Source of the DNA: Streptomonospora alba
Lineage (GTDB): Bacteria; Actinomycetota; Actinomycetes; Streptosporangiales; Streptosporangiaceae
Direction of reading: 5' to 3'
Assembly (NCBI RefSeq): GCF_000826685.1
Contig: NZ_JROO01000048.1
Coordinates: forward strand, 1-62,864
Length of the DNA: 62,864 nt
The position numbers were made by a program, and so were the translations under genes. The notes below the pieces were generated by a model that was given only the letters and a program-made list of their open reading frames with translations, ran no database searches and had not been told where the DNA came from. Of the stretch, positions 45,443 through 54,518 are shown one piece after another; position 1 is the stretch's first letter; each line of letters opens with the position of its first letter.

Positions 45443-46630
45443 TCAGGTGGGCCGCCGAACCCGGTCCGGCAGTTCGGCCTCGATGAGGTCGGCGGCGTAG
45501 GTGGCGCCGCCGGCCTGGAGTCGGGCGCTGATGTCGGTCAGGCGCCGGGCTACCCCGGTGTCGGCGGCCAACTCCAGCAGAGCGGAGCGAAGTGCCTCGG
45601 GGGTGGCGTCGTCGGTGTCGACGCGGCGCGCCACGCCGAGTTCCTGCAGCCGGTCGGCGTTGTCGAACTGGTCCACGGCCTGGGGCACCGCGATCATCGG
45701 CGTCCCTGTGTAGAGGCCCTCGCTGGAGCCGCCCATCCCGGCGTGAGTGAGGAACGCGTCGGCCTCGCGCAGGACGCTCAGCTGCGGCACCCAGGAGTGG
45801 ACCTCGACGTTGTCGGGGATTTCGCCCAGATCCGCGGGGTCGACGTACTTCCCGATCTGGAGCACCACGTGCCAGCCCGGAAGGTTTCCGAAAGCCTGCA
45901 GGCACCGGCGGTAGAACCCGGGCTGGTTGGTGTAGGCCGACCCAAGCGACACCAGCAGCACCTTCTCCGCGCCTTCCGGGCGGCTCCAGGCGCCCTGATC
46001 GGCGCGGTCGCCGAAGCAGGGGCCGACGAACGCCACGCTGTCGGCGACGCGGTCGGCGTAGGGCTGCATCTCGCGCGGGATCATCGCCAGAGCCCGGTCC
46101 GGCTTGCCGGCGAACGAGGTGTGGTCCAGCCCGCGCACTCCGTTCTCCGCCAGCCAGGCGTCGAACTTCACGAAGTGCGCTTCAGCGCCGGGCTGGGCAC
46201 GCAGCCACGGCATGACGGTGTCCTCGTAGCCGGCCCACGCGACGTAGGAGGGCGAGAGCTGCACCGCGGGGAGGCCCCATTCGATCGCGAGCACGCGGGC
46301 GGAGTAGCCGCCGATGTCGTAGAGGAACACGTCCGGGCGGTCGTCCTCGTAGGCGGCGCGGATGACGGGCAGGCTGCTGATGGCGTCGTCCAGGAAGATG
46401 TCCATCCCTTTGACGGGGTCGTCCGTCCACTCCTCGTCGTCGAGGGGCAGGGTGGTGGCGAACGGGACCGGTTCGGCGCCGGTGCCGGTGATCAGGTCCG
46501 ACATCACCGGATCGTTGGCGTAGGTGACGCGGTGGCCGCGCCGCACCAGCTCACGGATGATGTCCAGGCCGGGCAGGACGTGGCTGACGGCGGGCACGCC
46601 GACCATGGCGATATGGGAACGCGGTGTCAT
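45443..46630 (-). CDS. Macrolide-type family 1 glycosyltransferase (MGT/OleD-like)
   Basis: 395 residues, cytoplasmic. The N-terminal half has MVGVPAVSHVLPGLDIIREL and the C-terminal UDP-sugar site reads AFLTHAGMGGSSEGLYTGTP followed by MIAVPQAVDQFDNADR, the GT1 pattern of macrolide-inactivating glycosyltransferases. It may confer drug resistance or tailor a natural product; no biosynthetic cluster is present. GGAG eight bases before ATG 46630. A possible leaderless 8-codon ORF and a hairpin lie in its leader. Confidence 0.85.
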   Translation of the reverse strand: MTPRSHIAMVGVPAVSHVLPGLDIIRELVRRGHRVTYANDPVMSDLITGTGAEPVPFATTLPLDDEEWTDDPVKGMDIFLDDAISSLPVIRAAYEDDRPDVFLYDIGGYSARVLAIEWGLPAVQLSPSYVAWAGYEDTVMPWLRAQPGAEAHFVKFDAWLAENGVRGLDHTSFAGKPDRALAMIPREMQPYADRVADSVAFVGPCFGDRADQGAWSRPEGAEKVLLVSLGSAYTNQPGFYRRCLQAFGNLPGWHVVLQIGKYVDPADLGEIPDNVEVHSWVPQLSVLREADAFLTHAGMGGSSEGLYTGTPMIAVPQAVDQFDNADRLQELGVARRVDTDDATPEALRSALLELAADTGVARRLTDISARLQAGGATYAADLIEAELPDRVRRPT

Positions 46631-46696
46631 GGGTACTTCTCCAGGATCGAGGGGGACTGCGGGGCTGGGGTAGGGCGGTTCGGACGCACCGGAACC

Positions 46697-46745
46697 GCGC
46701 CGCCTGCGGGCGCACGCACGGGGCGTGCTCGCCCGCGGGGCGCGC
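46697..46745 (-). promoter_or_regulatory. Leader hairpin upstream of the glycosyltransferase gene
   Basis: 46730-46745 pairs with 46697-46712 (two mismatched positions and one further mismatch within a 16-base arm, 17-nt loop). It begins 8 bases past the stop of the 8-codon ORF and ends 67 bases before the glycosyltransferase ATG. Suitable for attenuation, but unproven. Confidence 0.4.
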
Positions 46746-46752
46746 CGCGCCT

Positions 46753-46779
46753 CTACTCGTAGATCTGGTGGAAGTACAT
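46753..46779 (-). CDS. Candidate leaderless 8-codon upstream ORF
   Basis: ATG to TAG encoding MYFHQIYE. TAGCAT (46791-46786) is six bases upstream, which would put the transcription start at or next to the A of ATG, so translation would be leaderless; no SD is present. Its position ahead of a hairpin and a macrolide-type resistance gene resembles antibiotic-inducible leader peptides. Chance occurrence cannot be excluded. Confidence 0.35.
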   Translation of the reverse strand: MYFHQIYE

Positions 46780-46967
46780 GCCGCGATGCTATCGGCGGCC
46801 ATGAGCGGCGCGCAGCCGGGTTTTCCGCGGCTGCGGCGACTGATGCGCACATCATGCGGCGTGCGCACCGGGGCGCTGACGCGGCCGCCGAAGCCGCGTG
46901 TGCGGCGCTCCCGCCGCATCGCCGCATCGCCGCGTCCCCGCGAGTCGGCTGAGTCTCCGGCGCCGGC

Positions 46968-48230
46968 CTACCTCTGCTCCCGGGCTCCTTCCCGTGCGTC
47001 CGCCGGCCGTGCTCCGCGCCGGGCGAAACCGGGGGCACGTTCGGGGCGTACGCCCACTCCGATCAGGTACGCCGGTACAGACGCCAACCGCGGCACCGCC
47101 GTGACCGCGGCCAGTACCGGCTTGGGCGGCGCAGGGCGCCGGCCCTCCAGGATCGGCCCCACCATCCGCTTGTGCAGAATCCGCTGCAGTCCCTGGATCG
47201 CCACAGTGGGCAGAAGGCGCCGGCGGCGGACGGCGCCGAGCCTGCGGCCGGTGGCCCGGCCGCGCTTGAGCGGTTCGGCGAGCAGGGCGGCGGCGGCAAC
47301 GGCGTCTTGGACGGCGAGGTTGATCCCCACCCCGCCGATGGGCGACATGGCGTGCGCGGCGTCGCCGATGCACAGCAGGCCCTCGGTGTGCCAGCGGCGC
47401 AGCCGGTCCAGCCGTACGTCCAGGTGCTTGACCTCGTCCATGGACGCCAGTTCGCCGACGGTATCGGCCAGTTCGGGGATCAACTCGGCGATGTCGCGGC
47501 GCAGTTCCCCGACCCCGCGGGAGCGCAGTTCGGCGTCGGTGCCTTTGCGGGCCAGGTAGGCCAGTTGCATATAGCCGGTTCGGGGGATGCCGACGACGAG
47601 CTTGCCGCGGCCGGTGCCCGGGGTCAGGGACCGGGTGACGGTGCCGCGCACGGGCACGCGCAGCCACCAGGCGTCGAAGGCCACCGGGAACTCGCGCAGC
47701 GGCAGGCCGGACTCGGCGCGGGCCGTCGAGCCGCGCCCGTCGCAGGCCACGGTCAGGTCGGCGCGCAGTTCGCCGGGTCCCTCCGGGCCGTCGTAGCGCA
47801 CACCCGCGACGCGGCCGTTCTCCCGGATCAGGCCGGTGGCTTCGGTGCTCATGCGCAGAGTGAAGGCGGGCTCCTCCCGGCCGGCCTCGGCGAGCAGGTT
47901 GAGCAGGTCCCACTGCGGGACCATGGCGATGTAGGGGTGGTTCACCCTCAGGCGGCCGAAGTCGACCATCGTCAGCTGCCGACCCTCCCCGACGTCGAAA
48001 GCCGCTCGGTCGAGCCTGTTCTGGGGGAGAGCGGCGAAGCGCTCGCCCAGGCCCAGGTCGTCCAGCAGGTCGAGGGTGCTGGGATGGACGGTGTCGCCGC
48101 GGAAGTCGCGCAGGAAGTCGGCGTGCTTCTCCAGCACTGTGACCTGCACTCCGGCGCGGGCCAGCAGCAGGCCGAGCATCATTCCGGCCGGTCCGCCGCC
48201 GACGATCGCGCAGGTGGTCTTCTCGCTCAT
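46968..48230 (-). CDS. FAD-dependent monooxygenase (PHBH/aromatic-hydroxylase type)
   Basis: 420 residues. Rossmann FAD motif CAIVGGGPAGMMLGLLLARAG at the N-terminus, the DG motif VACDGRGS, and the GD motif CIGDAAHAMSPIGGVGINLAVQDAV are all intact. Predicted NAD(P)H-dependent hydroxylation of an aromatic or polyketide-like compound; some homologues inactivate antibiotics. AAGGGAG seven bases before ATG 48230. Divergent from a TetR gene, its likely regulator. Confidence 0.88.
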   Translation of the reverse strand: MSEKTTCAIVGGGPAGMMLGLLLARAGVQVTVLEKHADFLRDFRGDTVHPSTLDLLDDLGLGERFAALPQNRLDRAAFDVGEGRQLTMVDFGRLRVNHPYIAMVPQWDLLNLLAEAGREEPAFTLRMSTEATGLIRENGRVAGVRYDGPEGPGELRADLTVACDGRGSTARAESGLPLREFPVAFDAWWLRVPVRGTVTRSLTPGTGRGKLVVGIPRTGYMQLAYLARKGTDAELRSRGVGELRRDIAELIPELADTVGELASMDEVKHLDVRLDRLRRWHTEGLLCIGDAAHAMSPIGGVGINLAVQDAVAAAALLAEPLKRGRATGRRLGAVRRRRLLPTVAIQGLQRILHKRMVGPILEGRRPAPPKPVLAAVTAVPRLASVPAYLIGVGVRPERAPGFARRGARPADAREGAREQR

Positions 48231-48413
48231 CGCTGAACTCCCTTGTTCTCGATGCGGGGGCATGCGCGTCCCCGCTCTGCTGTCGGCCGCCGCCTCGGTC
48301 CGAGCCGCCCGCCGGCGGGCCGGTGGGACCGGAGCCGCCGGGCCGGCCGGACGGCGCTCGCGGCGGCGCGTGGCGGTGCCGTGCGGGGCGCCCTGGATCG
48401 ACGTCGACCGATC

Positions 48414-48543
48414 TCTACAAACGTAGAATTCCACGCGTGTAGATGTCAACAGGTGTGGAGTTCTTTGCTCAGGGGTGGTGCGGGGGTCGCGACGGGCCGG
48501 TGCGCCTTCGGTCGAGGGGTAGAATTCCCCACGTATAGAATTC
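48414..48543. promoter_or_regulatory. Operator region of the TetR/monooxygenase pair
   Basis: TAGAATTC occurs three times in the divergent spacer (48424-48431, 48520-48527, 48536-48543). The first overlaps the palindrome TCTAC-AAAC-GTAGA (48414-48427). These AT-rich repeats stand out sharply and are likely TetR sites. The 48231-48413 part has no visible feature. Confidence 0.55.
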
Positions 48544-48557
48544 GGTGGAGGGGTGCC

Positions 48558-49193
48558 ATGACCACGGGGAACGCTGACGAGGACGACCGGCGGCCCGGCG
48601 GGCGCAGGCCCGGGCAGAGCGGCACCAAGGACGCGATCCTCGCCGCGGCGCGCGAGCAGTTCGCCGCCAAGGGCTACGCGGGCGCCACCTTCCGCGGCAT
48701 CGCCGCCCAGGCCGGCGTCGACCCTGCTCTGGTGCGGCACTTCTTCGGAACCAAGGACCAGCTCTTCGCCGCCACGCTGCACCTGCCTCCCGAGGTGCTG
48801 CACCGCCTTCAGCAGGCGTTCGAATGCGCCCCCGAAGACATGGGCGAACGCTTCGCCCGCACATACCTGGGGCTCTGGGAGGATCCGGCGACCGGAGCCG
48901 CGCTGATGGCGATCATGCGCACCGCCCTGACCAACGACCAGGGCGCCGACCTGCTGCGGGATTTCCTGCAGGGCCGCCTCGTCGAGCAGGTGGCGTCGAG
49001 CCTGGGAGCCGACAGGCCCCGCCTGAGGGCCCTACTGGCGGCCACCCAGCTGGTCGGGGCGGTTATGGCCCGCTACGTGGTACGCATCGAGCCGATGGCC
49101 TCACTGGCCATCGACGACGTGGTGGCCCTGCTGGCGCCGAACCTCCAGCACTACCTCACCGGCGACCTCCCGGACCACGCGCACCGGCCCTGA
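48558..49193 (+). CDS. TetR-family transcriptional regulator
   Basis: 211 residues. The HTH (~20-68) is GTKDAILAAAREQFAAKGYAGATFRGIAAQAGVDPALVRHFFGTKDQLF in pieces: AILAAAREQFAAKGYAGATF and GVDPALVRHFFGTKDQLF. The C-terminal domain resembles TetR_C (Aza-type) regulators. GGAGG precedes ATG 48558. Divergent from the FAD monooxygenase, the likely target. Confidence 0.9.
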   Translation: MTTGNADEDDRRPGGRRPGQSGTKDAILAAAREQFAAKGYAGATFRGIAAQAGVDPALVRHFFGTKDQLFAATLHLPPEVLHRLQQAFECAPEDMGERFARTYLGLWEDPATGAALMAIMRTALTNDQGADLLRDFLQGRLVEQVASSLGADRPRLRALLAATQLVGAVMARYVVRIEPMASLAIDDVVALLAPNLQHYLTGDLPDHAHRP

Positions 49194-49273
49194 CCGGCAG
49201 GCTCGGGGGATCCGGAGCACGGTCAGGGGTATACCCGATGGCGGCGCGGAGGCGGCCCAGGCAGGCTGGCCGC

Positions 49274-50128
49274 ATGGACTCCCCGAGCGAAACGGCCGCT
49301 GCCGGCGAGCGCAGGCCCCATCTCCTCCTGCGCGTCGCCCTCGTCATGGCGGCGACCCTGCTGGTCTGGCAGGTGATGGACCGGATCGGTGCCCTCTTCC
49401 CCGAGAGCCCGCAAGCCGGCCCGCAGCACTGGGCCAACGCCCTCACCGTTTTCGTGCTGGCCGTGCCCATGGTGTGGCTGGCCCGCCGCTACCTGGACCG
49501 GCGCCCGTGGAGCGGGCTGGGCCTGACCGGGCCCGGCCCGGGATGGCGGCCGTTCCTCGCGGGTGCGGCCTCCTGGCTGATCCCGGGCCTGCTGGGGCTC
49601 ACCCTGGCCGTGGCGATGGGGTGGGTGGAACTCGTGGCGAACCGGCCCCCGGCCGTGATCGCAGGGACCATGGCCGCGCTGGTGATCCTGGTGCTGCTGT
49701 TCGAAGCCCTCCCGGAAGAGCTGATCTTCCGCGGCTACCTGCAGCGCAACCTGAACACCGCCATGCCGGGCGGACTCGCCGTGCTCGCCCAGGCCGCGCT
49801 TTTCACCGCGTTCGGACTGGCGCTGTGGATCCCCGAGGCCGGGTGGGCCGTAATCCCCGAGCGGCTCCCGATGTTCCTGGGCATGGGCGTGGTCCTGGGC
49901 TGCATCCGGCTGATGACGCAGAACGTGTGGGCCTGCGTGGGATTCCACCTGGCCTTCCAGGTCGTGGCGCAGGCCCTGCTGAACGGGAACCTGTTCACCA
50001 TCCAAGGCGACCGGGAACTCCTGATGCTGACGGCCTTCCTCAGCCCCTTCGTCTTCGGTGTCCCGGTGACGGCGGTGCTCACCCGCGGCGAAGGAAGCTG
50101 GAGCGGGCGCGTACCCGATCCCGCGTGA
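49274..50128 (+). CDS. CPBP-family intramembrane glutamic protease (CAAX-like)
   Basis: 284 residues with about seven or eight transmembrane helices. Motif 1 EALPEELIFRGYL (EExxxR) and the later histidine-containing VGFHLAFQ are in place, as in CPBP/ABI proteins that cleave or modify membrane substrates. The usual second motif (FxxxH) is not clear between them. Start ATG 49274 has weak SD; ATG 49238 is possible. Convergent with the PepSY gene. Confidence 0.82.
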   Translation: MDSPSETAAAGERRPHLLLRVALVMAATLLVWQVMDRIGALFPESPQAGPQHWANALTVFVLAVPMVWLARRYLDRRPWSGLGLTGPGPGWRPFLAGAASWLIPGLLGLTLAVAMGWVELVANRPPAVIAGTMAALVILVLLFEALPEELIFRGYLQRNLNTAMPGGLAVLAQAALFTAFGLALWIPEAGWAVIPERLPMFLGMGVVLGCIRLMTQNVWACVGFHLAFQVVAQALLNGNLFTIQGDRELLMLTAFLSPFVFGVPVTAVLTRGEGSWSGRVPDPA

Positions 50129-50146
50129 CGGCATCGCGCCGCCCGA

Positions 50147-50237
50147 CGCCGCCCCCGGAAGAGCGACCGGCCCTTCGACGGCCGGGGGCGGCGGGCGGCC
50201 GGTGCTCCCGGCCGGCACCGCGCCGACCGGGAGCACC
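50147..50237. terminator. Twin hairpins between convergent CPBP and PepSY genes
   Basis: Stem 1: CGCCGCCCCCGG 50147-50158 with 50182-50193. Stem 2: GGTGCTCCCGG 50201-50211 with 50227-50237. Both perfect. They probably act as terminators in opposite directions. Confidence 0.7.
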
Positions 50238-50327
50238 TGTCGCTCCGTGCCGCCGGAGCCTGCTGACGAGGCGTGGGGCGGTGATCTCCGCGCCTCAGGG
50301 CTCTCGCGCTCCGCGTCCGATCACGGG

Positions 50328-51845
50328 CTACCGGGGTGCGGACCCCGGTCGGGGCGCGGGCGCAGCTCCGGCTTCCCGCTGCTCCGCCGATGCCGCGCGC
50401 GGTGAGCCCGGGCCCGCTGTGCGCCGTCCCTTGGAACGGGCCCGCCACCCCAGAAGGGCGTCGACGACGAGGAACAGCAGCAGCGACGCGCCCAGGAGGG
50501 GCACGGCCACGCCGAACAGCGCCAACAGGGCCACCACCGCGGCCTTGTAGTGCAGGGGCAGGGCGCGGAAGGAGCCGCGCGGGTAGGGCCGCCCCATGCC
50601 CAATGCGCGCGCGTGGGTGGGTCGGCGCTGCCACCACATGCGGTAGCCCATGACGATCACGGTGATGAGGCCGCCGGCCAGGGCGGTCAGCGCCAGCTGG
50701 TTGGCCACGCCGAAGAGCACGCCCATGTGAGCGTCGATCCCCCACCGGCTGAGCTTGGCCATCAGCGGATAGTTCTCGAAGCGGACGATGTCGGTGACCT
50801 CCGCGGTCTCCGCGGAGACCGCCGCGGAGTCCACCCGCGTCGGCCAGCTGCGGTCGACCTGGTCGACCACGTAGACGGAGGCGTTCTCGTCGGGCAGGAC
50901 CACCTCGACGGGCCCGTCCAGCCCGGCCTCGCGCGCGCTGGTCAGGACCTCGTCGACTCCGACGTCCGCGCCCGCACCGGCGTCGGCGTCGGCGCCGGAC
51001 GAGGACGCCGGCGCCTCGGTGGAGACGGCGGGGGTGCTCCAGGCCAGCTGCTCCCGCAGGTCGCTGATGTTGGCGCCGGCGTACTGCGACCAGGTCATGC
51101 CTGTCGCGGAGAGGAACAGCAGGCCGACCGCGAGCCACAGGCCGGTGGCGCCGTGGATCGACATCGACCGCATGCGCCCTCGCGAGGTGCCCGCGCCGGG
51201 CAGCAGCAACCTGCGCGCACGGCCGCCCGAGCCTCCGGCCCCGCCGGAGCCGCCCGAGTTGCGTTTGCGCGACACCCACAGCCCGACGCCGCCCAGCGCG
51301 ACCAGCCACATCCAGCTCGCCGCGAGTTCGCTGTACAGCCGTCCGGTATCGCCCAGGTGCAGGCTGCGGTGCAGCATGTCGGTCCAGGTGCGCACGGGCA
51401 GGGCGCCGCTGGTGCCGTAGGTCTCCATCACGCCGAGCACCTCACCGCCGTGGGGGTCGACGAACACGGTCATGCGGTGGCTGCCCTCCAGCTCGGGCAC
51501 GTTGAACAGCACCCGGGTGGAGTCCTCCGCCGTGGTGGCCGGGCGCACGGCGTCGAGCTCCGCCTCCGGCAGTTCCTGCTGGGCTATGCGCACCTGCTCG
51601 CTCAGCTGGAGGCTGGTGCCGGAGGGCTCCACATGCAGCTGATCGGCGAAGACCGCCTGCTCGACCTGGGGCGTCCACACGTACAGCAGCCCGGAGACCG
51701 CGGCGACCAGGATGAAGGGGGCGACGAACACCCCGGCGTAGAAGTGCAGGCGCAGCACCAGTGGGCGCAGTGCCGCCCAGGCCCGGCGACGGCCGGGTTC
51801 CGGTGAGGGCGGATCCTGCGCGGGGGTGTCGGTGTCCTGAGCCAT
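50328..51845 (-). CDS. PepSY-associated transmembrane protein (PiuB-like)
   Basis: 505 residues. Opens with LHFYAGVFVAPFILVAAVSG and includes WTDMLHRSLHLGDTGRLYSEL, MSIHGATGLWLAVGLLFLSATGMTWS and FGVANQLALTALAGGLITVI, the four-helix PepSY_TM scheme. An extracytoplasmic segment carries a Ser/Ala/Asp-rich stretch (~290-310). Family members are linked to siderophore reduction or iron use. AGGAGA upstream of ATG 51845. Confidence 0.85.
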   Translation of the reverse strand: MAQDTDTPAQDPPSPEPGRRRAWAALRPLVLRLHFYAGVFVAPFILVAAVSGLLYVWTPQVEQAVFADQLHVEPSGTSLQLSEQVRIAQQELPEAELDAVRPATTAEDSTRVLFNVPELEGSHRMTVFVDPHGGEVLGVMETYGTSGALPVRTWTDMLHRSLHLGDTGRLYSELAASWMWLVALGGVGLWVSRKRNSGGSGGAGGSGGRARRLLLPGAGTSRGRMRSMSIHGATGLWLAVGLLFLSATGMTWSQYAGANISDLREQLAWSTPAVSTEAPASSSGADADAGAGADVGVDEVLTSAREAGLDGPVEVVLPDENASVYVVDQVDRSWPTRVDSAAVSAETAEVTDIVRFENYPLMAKLSRWGIDAHMGVLFGVANQLALTALAGGLITVIVMGYRMWWQRRPTHARALGMGRPYPRGSFRALPLHYKAAVVALLALFGVAVPLLGASLLLFLVVDALLGWRARSKGRRTAGPGSPRAASAEQREAGAAPAPRPGSAPR

Positions 51846-52149
51846 GGGGGATGGTCTCCTCTCATCGCCGACGCGGCCGCTTCGGCGGCGCTCGGCGGTC
51901 CGGGCGCGGAGGCGCGCCGCCGGGTGGGGATCGCTCCTCGACCGCGGCCCCCTCTGCCCGGAATCGGCTGTCCGGGGACGGCCCCCGAGGGGCGGCGGCC
52001 GGGCCGGTCACACCAGCGCGACGAACGGCTGAAGCGCTCCCGCGGACGGGCCGCGAGGGGGCGGAACCGCGCCAGAGGGGATGGCGGGGCATGCGGGGTC
52101 CCTGTCATGTCGATGGGGGACCATAAAACCACTTATGGTGATAAACCGG

Positions 52150-52617
52150 CTACCCCAAGGAGGCGGCCTCCGTGCGCCCGCCTCGCGAGGCGAGTTCGGA
52201 AGAGGACCGCGAGACCGCTTCGATCAGCGGCGGGAAGCCGATGCCACCGGGGCCGGTGGCGATCCGCCCCCGGCCTTCACCCGGGATGTGTAGGCGCCGC
52301 AACCCGAGCGACGGTGAGACCGAAAATCGCGGAGACGTCCCGGCGCCGCTTAAAGGGGCCGGAGGCGATTCTGACCCGTCGGTCCGGCCCGAATCGGAGG
52401 GACCGGCAGCGCGGCCCTGCTTGATCGACTTGACCACCTCTCCCCCTCCTGCGATCAGGGCGAAGGCGGCCGTGACGAACGCCAGCGAGACGTCCCAGGT
52501 ATCCCACCCGGGCTCGGCCAATCGCCGGAGGCCGAGGATCAGGAAGACCGCCCCCACCAGCAACCAGAAGAAGGGCTGATGCCGCCTGCTGTGCGCGGTG
52601 CCGCGTGATTCCCTCAT
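52150..52617 (-). CDS. Hypothetical two-helix membrane protein
   Basis: 155 residues. Two membrane helices near the N-terminus (QPFFWLLVGAVFLILGL; VSLAFVTAAFALIAGGGEVV) followed by a ~90-residue Ser/Gly/Arg-rich tail without recognisable domain. AAGGAG lies six bases before ATG 52617, supporting translation. Unrecognised. I see nothing else in the spacer 52618-52939. Confidence 0.55.
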   Translation of the reverse strand: MRESRGTAHSRRHQPFFWLLVGAVFLILGLRRLAEPGWDTWDVSLAFVTAAFALIAGGGEVVKSIKQGRAAGPSDSGRTDGSESPPAPLSGAGTSPRFSVSPSLGLRRLHIPGEGRGRIATGPGGIGFPPLIEAVSRSSSELASRGGRTEAASLG

Positions 52618-52939
52618 TGGGATCTCCTTGCTGAAGCCGAGCTGCGGTGGCGACCCCTGCGCGAGGCACCACATTCCCCGAGCGCACAGCGCGGCCCTGC
52701 GCTGAAGCGACAGCCGAGCGGACCGCCGTCGCCAAGGGGGATGCAGTCGGGCCACCCCTCGGCGTACCAACCTCTCATCGAACACAAACCGGGAACCGGA
52801 CCGGCCCCCGCGGTGCGGGGCGTGCGGCCGCGTTGAACGCAGCCTGCTTGTCGGACCGGCTCGGTACGTTCTGCGTGCCCTCATCCCTGAGTCGCCGGCT
52901 CCACGCCGGAACGGCGGCCGCCACCCCCCAGGAGCACTG

Positions 52940-54031
52940 TTGGAACCCACGTTCGCCGATTTCTCCGTCGATGAACCGCGCCTCGGCAATGCCGATGTGC
53001 GGTACCGCCGCTGTAGGTTCGAGCACAACCACCTCGCGCTCGATGCCGGAGGGAGCGTCGAACTCTCCTTCAGGGCGGACGCGCGGGCGGATGCAGACGA
53101 AGACGCCGACGGCGAGGACGTGGACGAGGACGAAGGCACACGCGGCGGGGACGCATACGAGGACGGCGGCGACGCGGACATCGGGGAGGTGACTCTCAAG
53201 GTGACCGCGCTGGTGTCCAAGGCCGGCCGGTCGCCGGGGCACGCGCCGATGACCGTCCTGGTCAACGGCGAACCCGTCGCGTCGCACCTCACCGTCCCCG
53301 GCGGCGGGGACCTGCCGCAGACCTGCGTGTTCGCCGTCCCCGGCCGATGGCTGCGGCGGCGCGCCAACCGGTTGGACGTGCGTAGCAGCATCGAGTCCCG
53401 CACGAAGCTGTGGCTGTACCGGATCACCCTCGACCCGGTTTATCAGCGGGACCGGTCGGAGCGGGCGATGGCCGCGGCGTCCGCTGAGCAGTCCGTGTTC
53501 CGCTACACGACCCGGAGAACGGGCGGCGAGGCGGAGGAGGGGCTCGCGCCGACCGGGTCGCTGGTCGTCCACGTCGATCGCGGGGAGCAGTCACTGCCCG
53601 CGCAGATCTCCTGGCGCAGCGAGGACGGATCGGAGTCGGCGGTGAGCTTCCAGTCGGCTATGGAGAGTTTCCACGGCTACCACCGCGATTCCCTCGGCGG
53701 CCTGACCGAATACCGCGGCCGGCTGTCGGAGAGGTGGGCGTTCGCGGAGGGTGCCGGGAGCGCTGGGCTCCACCGCTTCCGCACAGAGGAAGGCTGGGGC
53801 GGCGGCTGGCACCGCTCCGGCGACCTGCGGCTGCTCGTCGACGACTCGGGAACGCCGGTGGAGCGGATTACCTGGCGCGACCAGCGGGGGAATTCGGGCT
53901 CCGTTGCGTTCCAGCCGGGCGCCGAAGGCTTCCTCGGCTATTACCAGCGGCACAACGAAGGGCCCATCGGGTACCGGGGCACGGCCGTCTCGGATCCTCG
54001 ACGCGCTGATCAGCGATGCGGTGGACGGTGA
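52940..54031 (+). CDS. Putative OAA-like lectin: beta-sandwich plus two repeats
   Basis: 363 residues, no signal peptide. The N-terminal half (~1-165) looks all-beta with an Asp/Glu-rich insertion. Then two related ~70-residue repeats: TISWRSEDG-type (ISWRSEDGSESAVSFQ) ending GGLTEYRGR, and ITWRDQRGNSGSVAFQ ending NEGPIGYRGT. The second is also preceded by EEGWGGGWHRSGDL. The GWGGxxWHxGG and EGPIG[FY]xGT elements recall Oscillatoria agardhii agglutinin repeats, which bind high-mannose glycans; this is an inference by eye. TTG start with AGGAG. The tail after GPIGYRGT may come from a junction with the neighbouring TetR remnant. Confidence 0.5.
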   Translation: MEPTFADFSVDEPRLGNADVRYRRCRFEHNHLALDAGGSVELSFRADARADADEDADGEDVDEDEGTRGGDAYEDGGDADIGEVTLKVTALVSKAGRSPGHAPMTVLVNGEPVASHLTVPGGGDLPQTCVFAVPGRWLRRRANRLDVRSSIESRTKLWLYRITLDPVYQRDRSERAMAAASAEQSVFRYTTRRTGGEAEEGLAPTGSLVVHVDRGEQSLPAQISWRSEDGSESAVSFQSAMESFHGYHRDSLGGLTEYRGRLSERWAFAEGAGSAGLHRFRTEEGWGGGWHRSGDLRLLVDDSGTPVERITWRDQRGNSGSVAFQPGAEGFLGYYQRHNEGPIGYRGTAVSDPRRADQRCGGR

Positions 54032-54360
54032 ACCGCAGACGCCGGGCGGCGCTGCGTCGGCCTGCAGTACCGATCGAGCAGGTCCCGCACACGCTGCCGG
54101 CGGTGCGCGAGCGCGTAAGGCCTCCATGGCCAGGGGCGCGAAGTGGCGGTACTGCTCGACCTGATAACCGCAGGAGCGCGGGTAGCGGCTCAACCGGTCG
54201 GCCACCGCCCCCGGGGCGTCCAGCAGATCCATCAGCCCGGCGTGGGTCTCGTCGTAGAAGACGTCGACGAGCGCGATGACGATCTCGTCCTTGCTTGGGA
54301 AGGACCGGTAGTCCGTGCCCGTGCCGACTCCGGCGGCGACGGCGATGTCGTCGGGGCTTC
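54032..54360 (-). pseudogene. TetR regulator remnant
   Basis: The minus frame reads DDIAVAAGVGTGTDYRSFPSKDEIVIAL then VFYDETHAGLMDLL, clearly the second half of a TetR HTH plus helix 4. The first HTH helix is missing and a stop lies ~20 codons upstream (54417). The C-terminal part runs into the preceding lectin-like gene on the other strand. Probably a decayed regulator. Confidence 0.65.
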
Positions 54361-54518
54361 CCCCAGGGCGGATGACGGAGGCCGGGCGGGTCCGGGATAA
54401 TCCCCTGGCGCCTGCCTCACCGTCCCCGGCGTGGAGGCCGCAATGCGGGGTCGGAAGAGCGACGCGGGCGACCCCTCCGGCCCCTGCGCGCTCCTCCGTT
54501 CCAGTAAGGACACGTCTC

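Noticed and set aside
46753-46779. MYFHQIYE ORF as the end of a larger gene
   Set aside because: The upstream frame is not part of any recognisable protein, and the monooxygenase gene ends at 46968 with its own stop.
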